Shown: positions 12,763 to 12,897 of the stretch, in pieces
How positions within the stretch are numbered: the first letter of the stretch is position 1
Layout: each line of letters starts with the position of its first letter
Notes under the pieces: generated by a model
What the model was told of the DNA's origin: nothing
What the model saw: only the letters and a program-made list of their open reading frames with translations
Database searches by the model: none
Origin: Oscillospiraceae bacterium
GTDB lineage: Bacteria; Bacillota_A; Clostridia; Oscillospirales; Oscillospiraceae
Reading direction: 5' to 3'
Length of the DNA stretch: 12,897 bases
Assembly: GCA_017411905.1 (NCBI GenBank)
Contig: JAFQPB010000044.1
Coordinates: 1 to 12,897, forward strand
Made by a program: the position numbers and the translations under genes

Positions 12763-12897
12763 ATGCAAGCTGTCTGATGAACGGGGCTTTGGCTGCGGGA
12801 GGATAGCGAGATGTACCTTGTAAATTGAATAACGCAAAGACGAACAAAACACCTTGAACAACAAACAAATGGATTGTTTAAGCGAAAGCGAAAGAAA
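12763..12897 (+). ncRNA. probable 5' leader of a 16S rRNA operon
   Basis: No coding potential is seen. TGTACCTTGTAAATTGAATA (12812-12831) matches the boxA-like TGTTCTTTGAAAACTGAATA element in Firmicute rRNA leaders, where antitermination factors bind. An AAACAA/TTGTTT stem (12863-12879) and a purine-rich AGCGAAAGCGAAAGAAA end resemble the processing region just before 16S rRNA. The 16S gene itself is not in the window, so this is inferred. Confidence 0.6.

Noticed and set aside
1..12897. Defence island, prophage or biosynthetic cluster
   Set aside because: No integrase, transposase, nuclease, methyltransferase, phage structural or synthase gene is present; all recognised genes are housekeeping or membrane proteins.

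Overview
The window looks like chromosomal housekeeping sequence from a low- to mid-GC Firmicute of the class Clostridia, most likely an Oscillospiraceae/Ruminococcaceae-type gut anaerobe. The signs are strong AGGAGG-type ribosome binding sites before nearly every gene, sigma-A-type promoters with 17-18 bp spacers, a single-chain (alpha2-type) glycyl-tRNA synthetase, a CCA-encoding tRNA-Leu, and many small palindromic and heptameric intergenic repeats. The lineage is inferred from style and protein resemblance; no search was possible.

Layout. Bases 1-157 are the 3' end of a ZIP-family metal transporter. Bases 158-558 have no gene but hold a cluster of palindromes, including two identical 24-bp copies. 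Next come a T-arm-like tRNA relic, then on the minus strand a terminator, tRNA-Leu(UAG) and a HAD-family phosphatase gene. The HAD gene is divergent from a plus-strand tldD-tldE pair encoding a two-subunit metalloprotease. A bidirectional terminator at 4398-4431 separates tldE from a converging four-gene minus-strand operon. In transcription order this encodes a DUF1624/HGSNAT-like membrane acyltransferase, a 680-residue protein joining a multi-spanning membrane domain to a complete CCA-adding tRNA nucleotidyltransferase, a short-chain dehydrogenase and a PsiE-like small membrane protein. Divergent promoters at 8427-8505 also drive plsC (1-acylglycerol-3-phosphate acyltransferase). Then follow glyS with its own promoter, alaA (glutamate-pyruvate aminotransferase) and a terminator. 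A stand-alone twin-CBS-domain protein comes last. The final 165 bases hold an A/T-rich upstream region, a near-consensus promoter and a boxA-like leader, which together look like the front of an rRNA operon whose 16S gene would begin just past the window.

How the genes fit together. Translation functions recur (tRNA-Leu, CCA-adding enzyme, GlyRS, the presumed rrn operon), as do envelope/lipid functions (PlsC, the DUF1624 acyltransferase, PsiE-like protein, possibly the SDR). The most unusual item is the membrane-domain/CCA-adding enzyme fusion. Its junction falls at what looks like the ancestral start codon of the soluble enzyme. Second-tier observations are three separate 7-bp-period repeat tracts sited at gene 3' ends, the palindrome cluster, and a sequence downstream of the tRNA-Leu terminator that is complementary to the tRNA's own T-arm. 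I see no defence system, prophage, CRISPR array or biosynthetic cluster.
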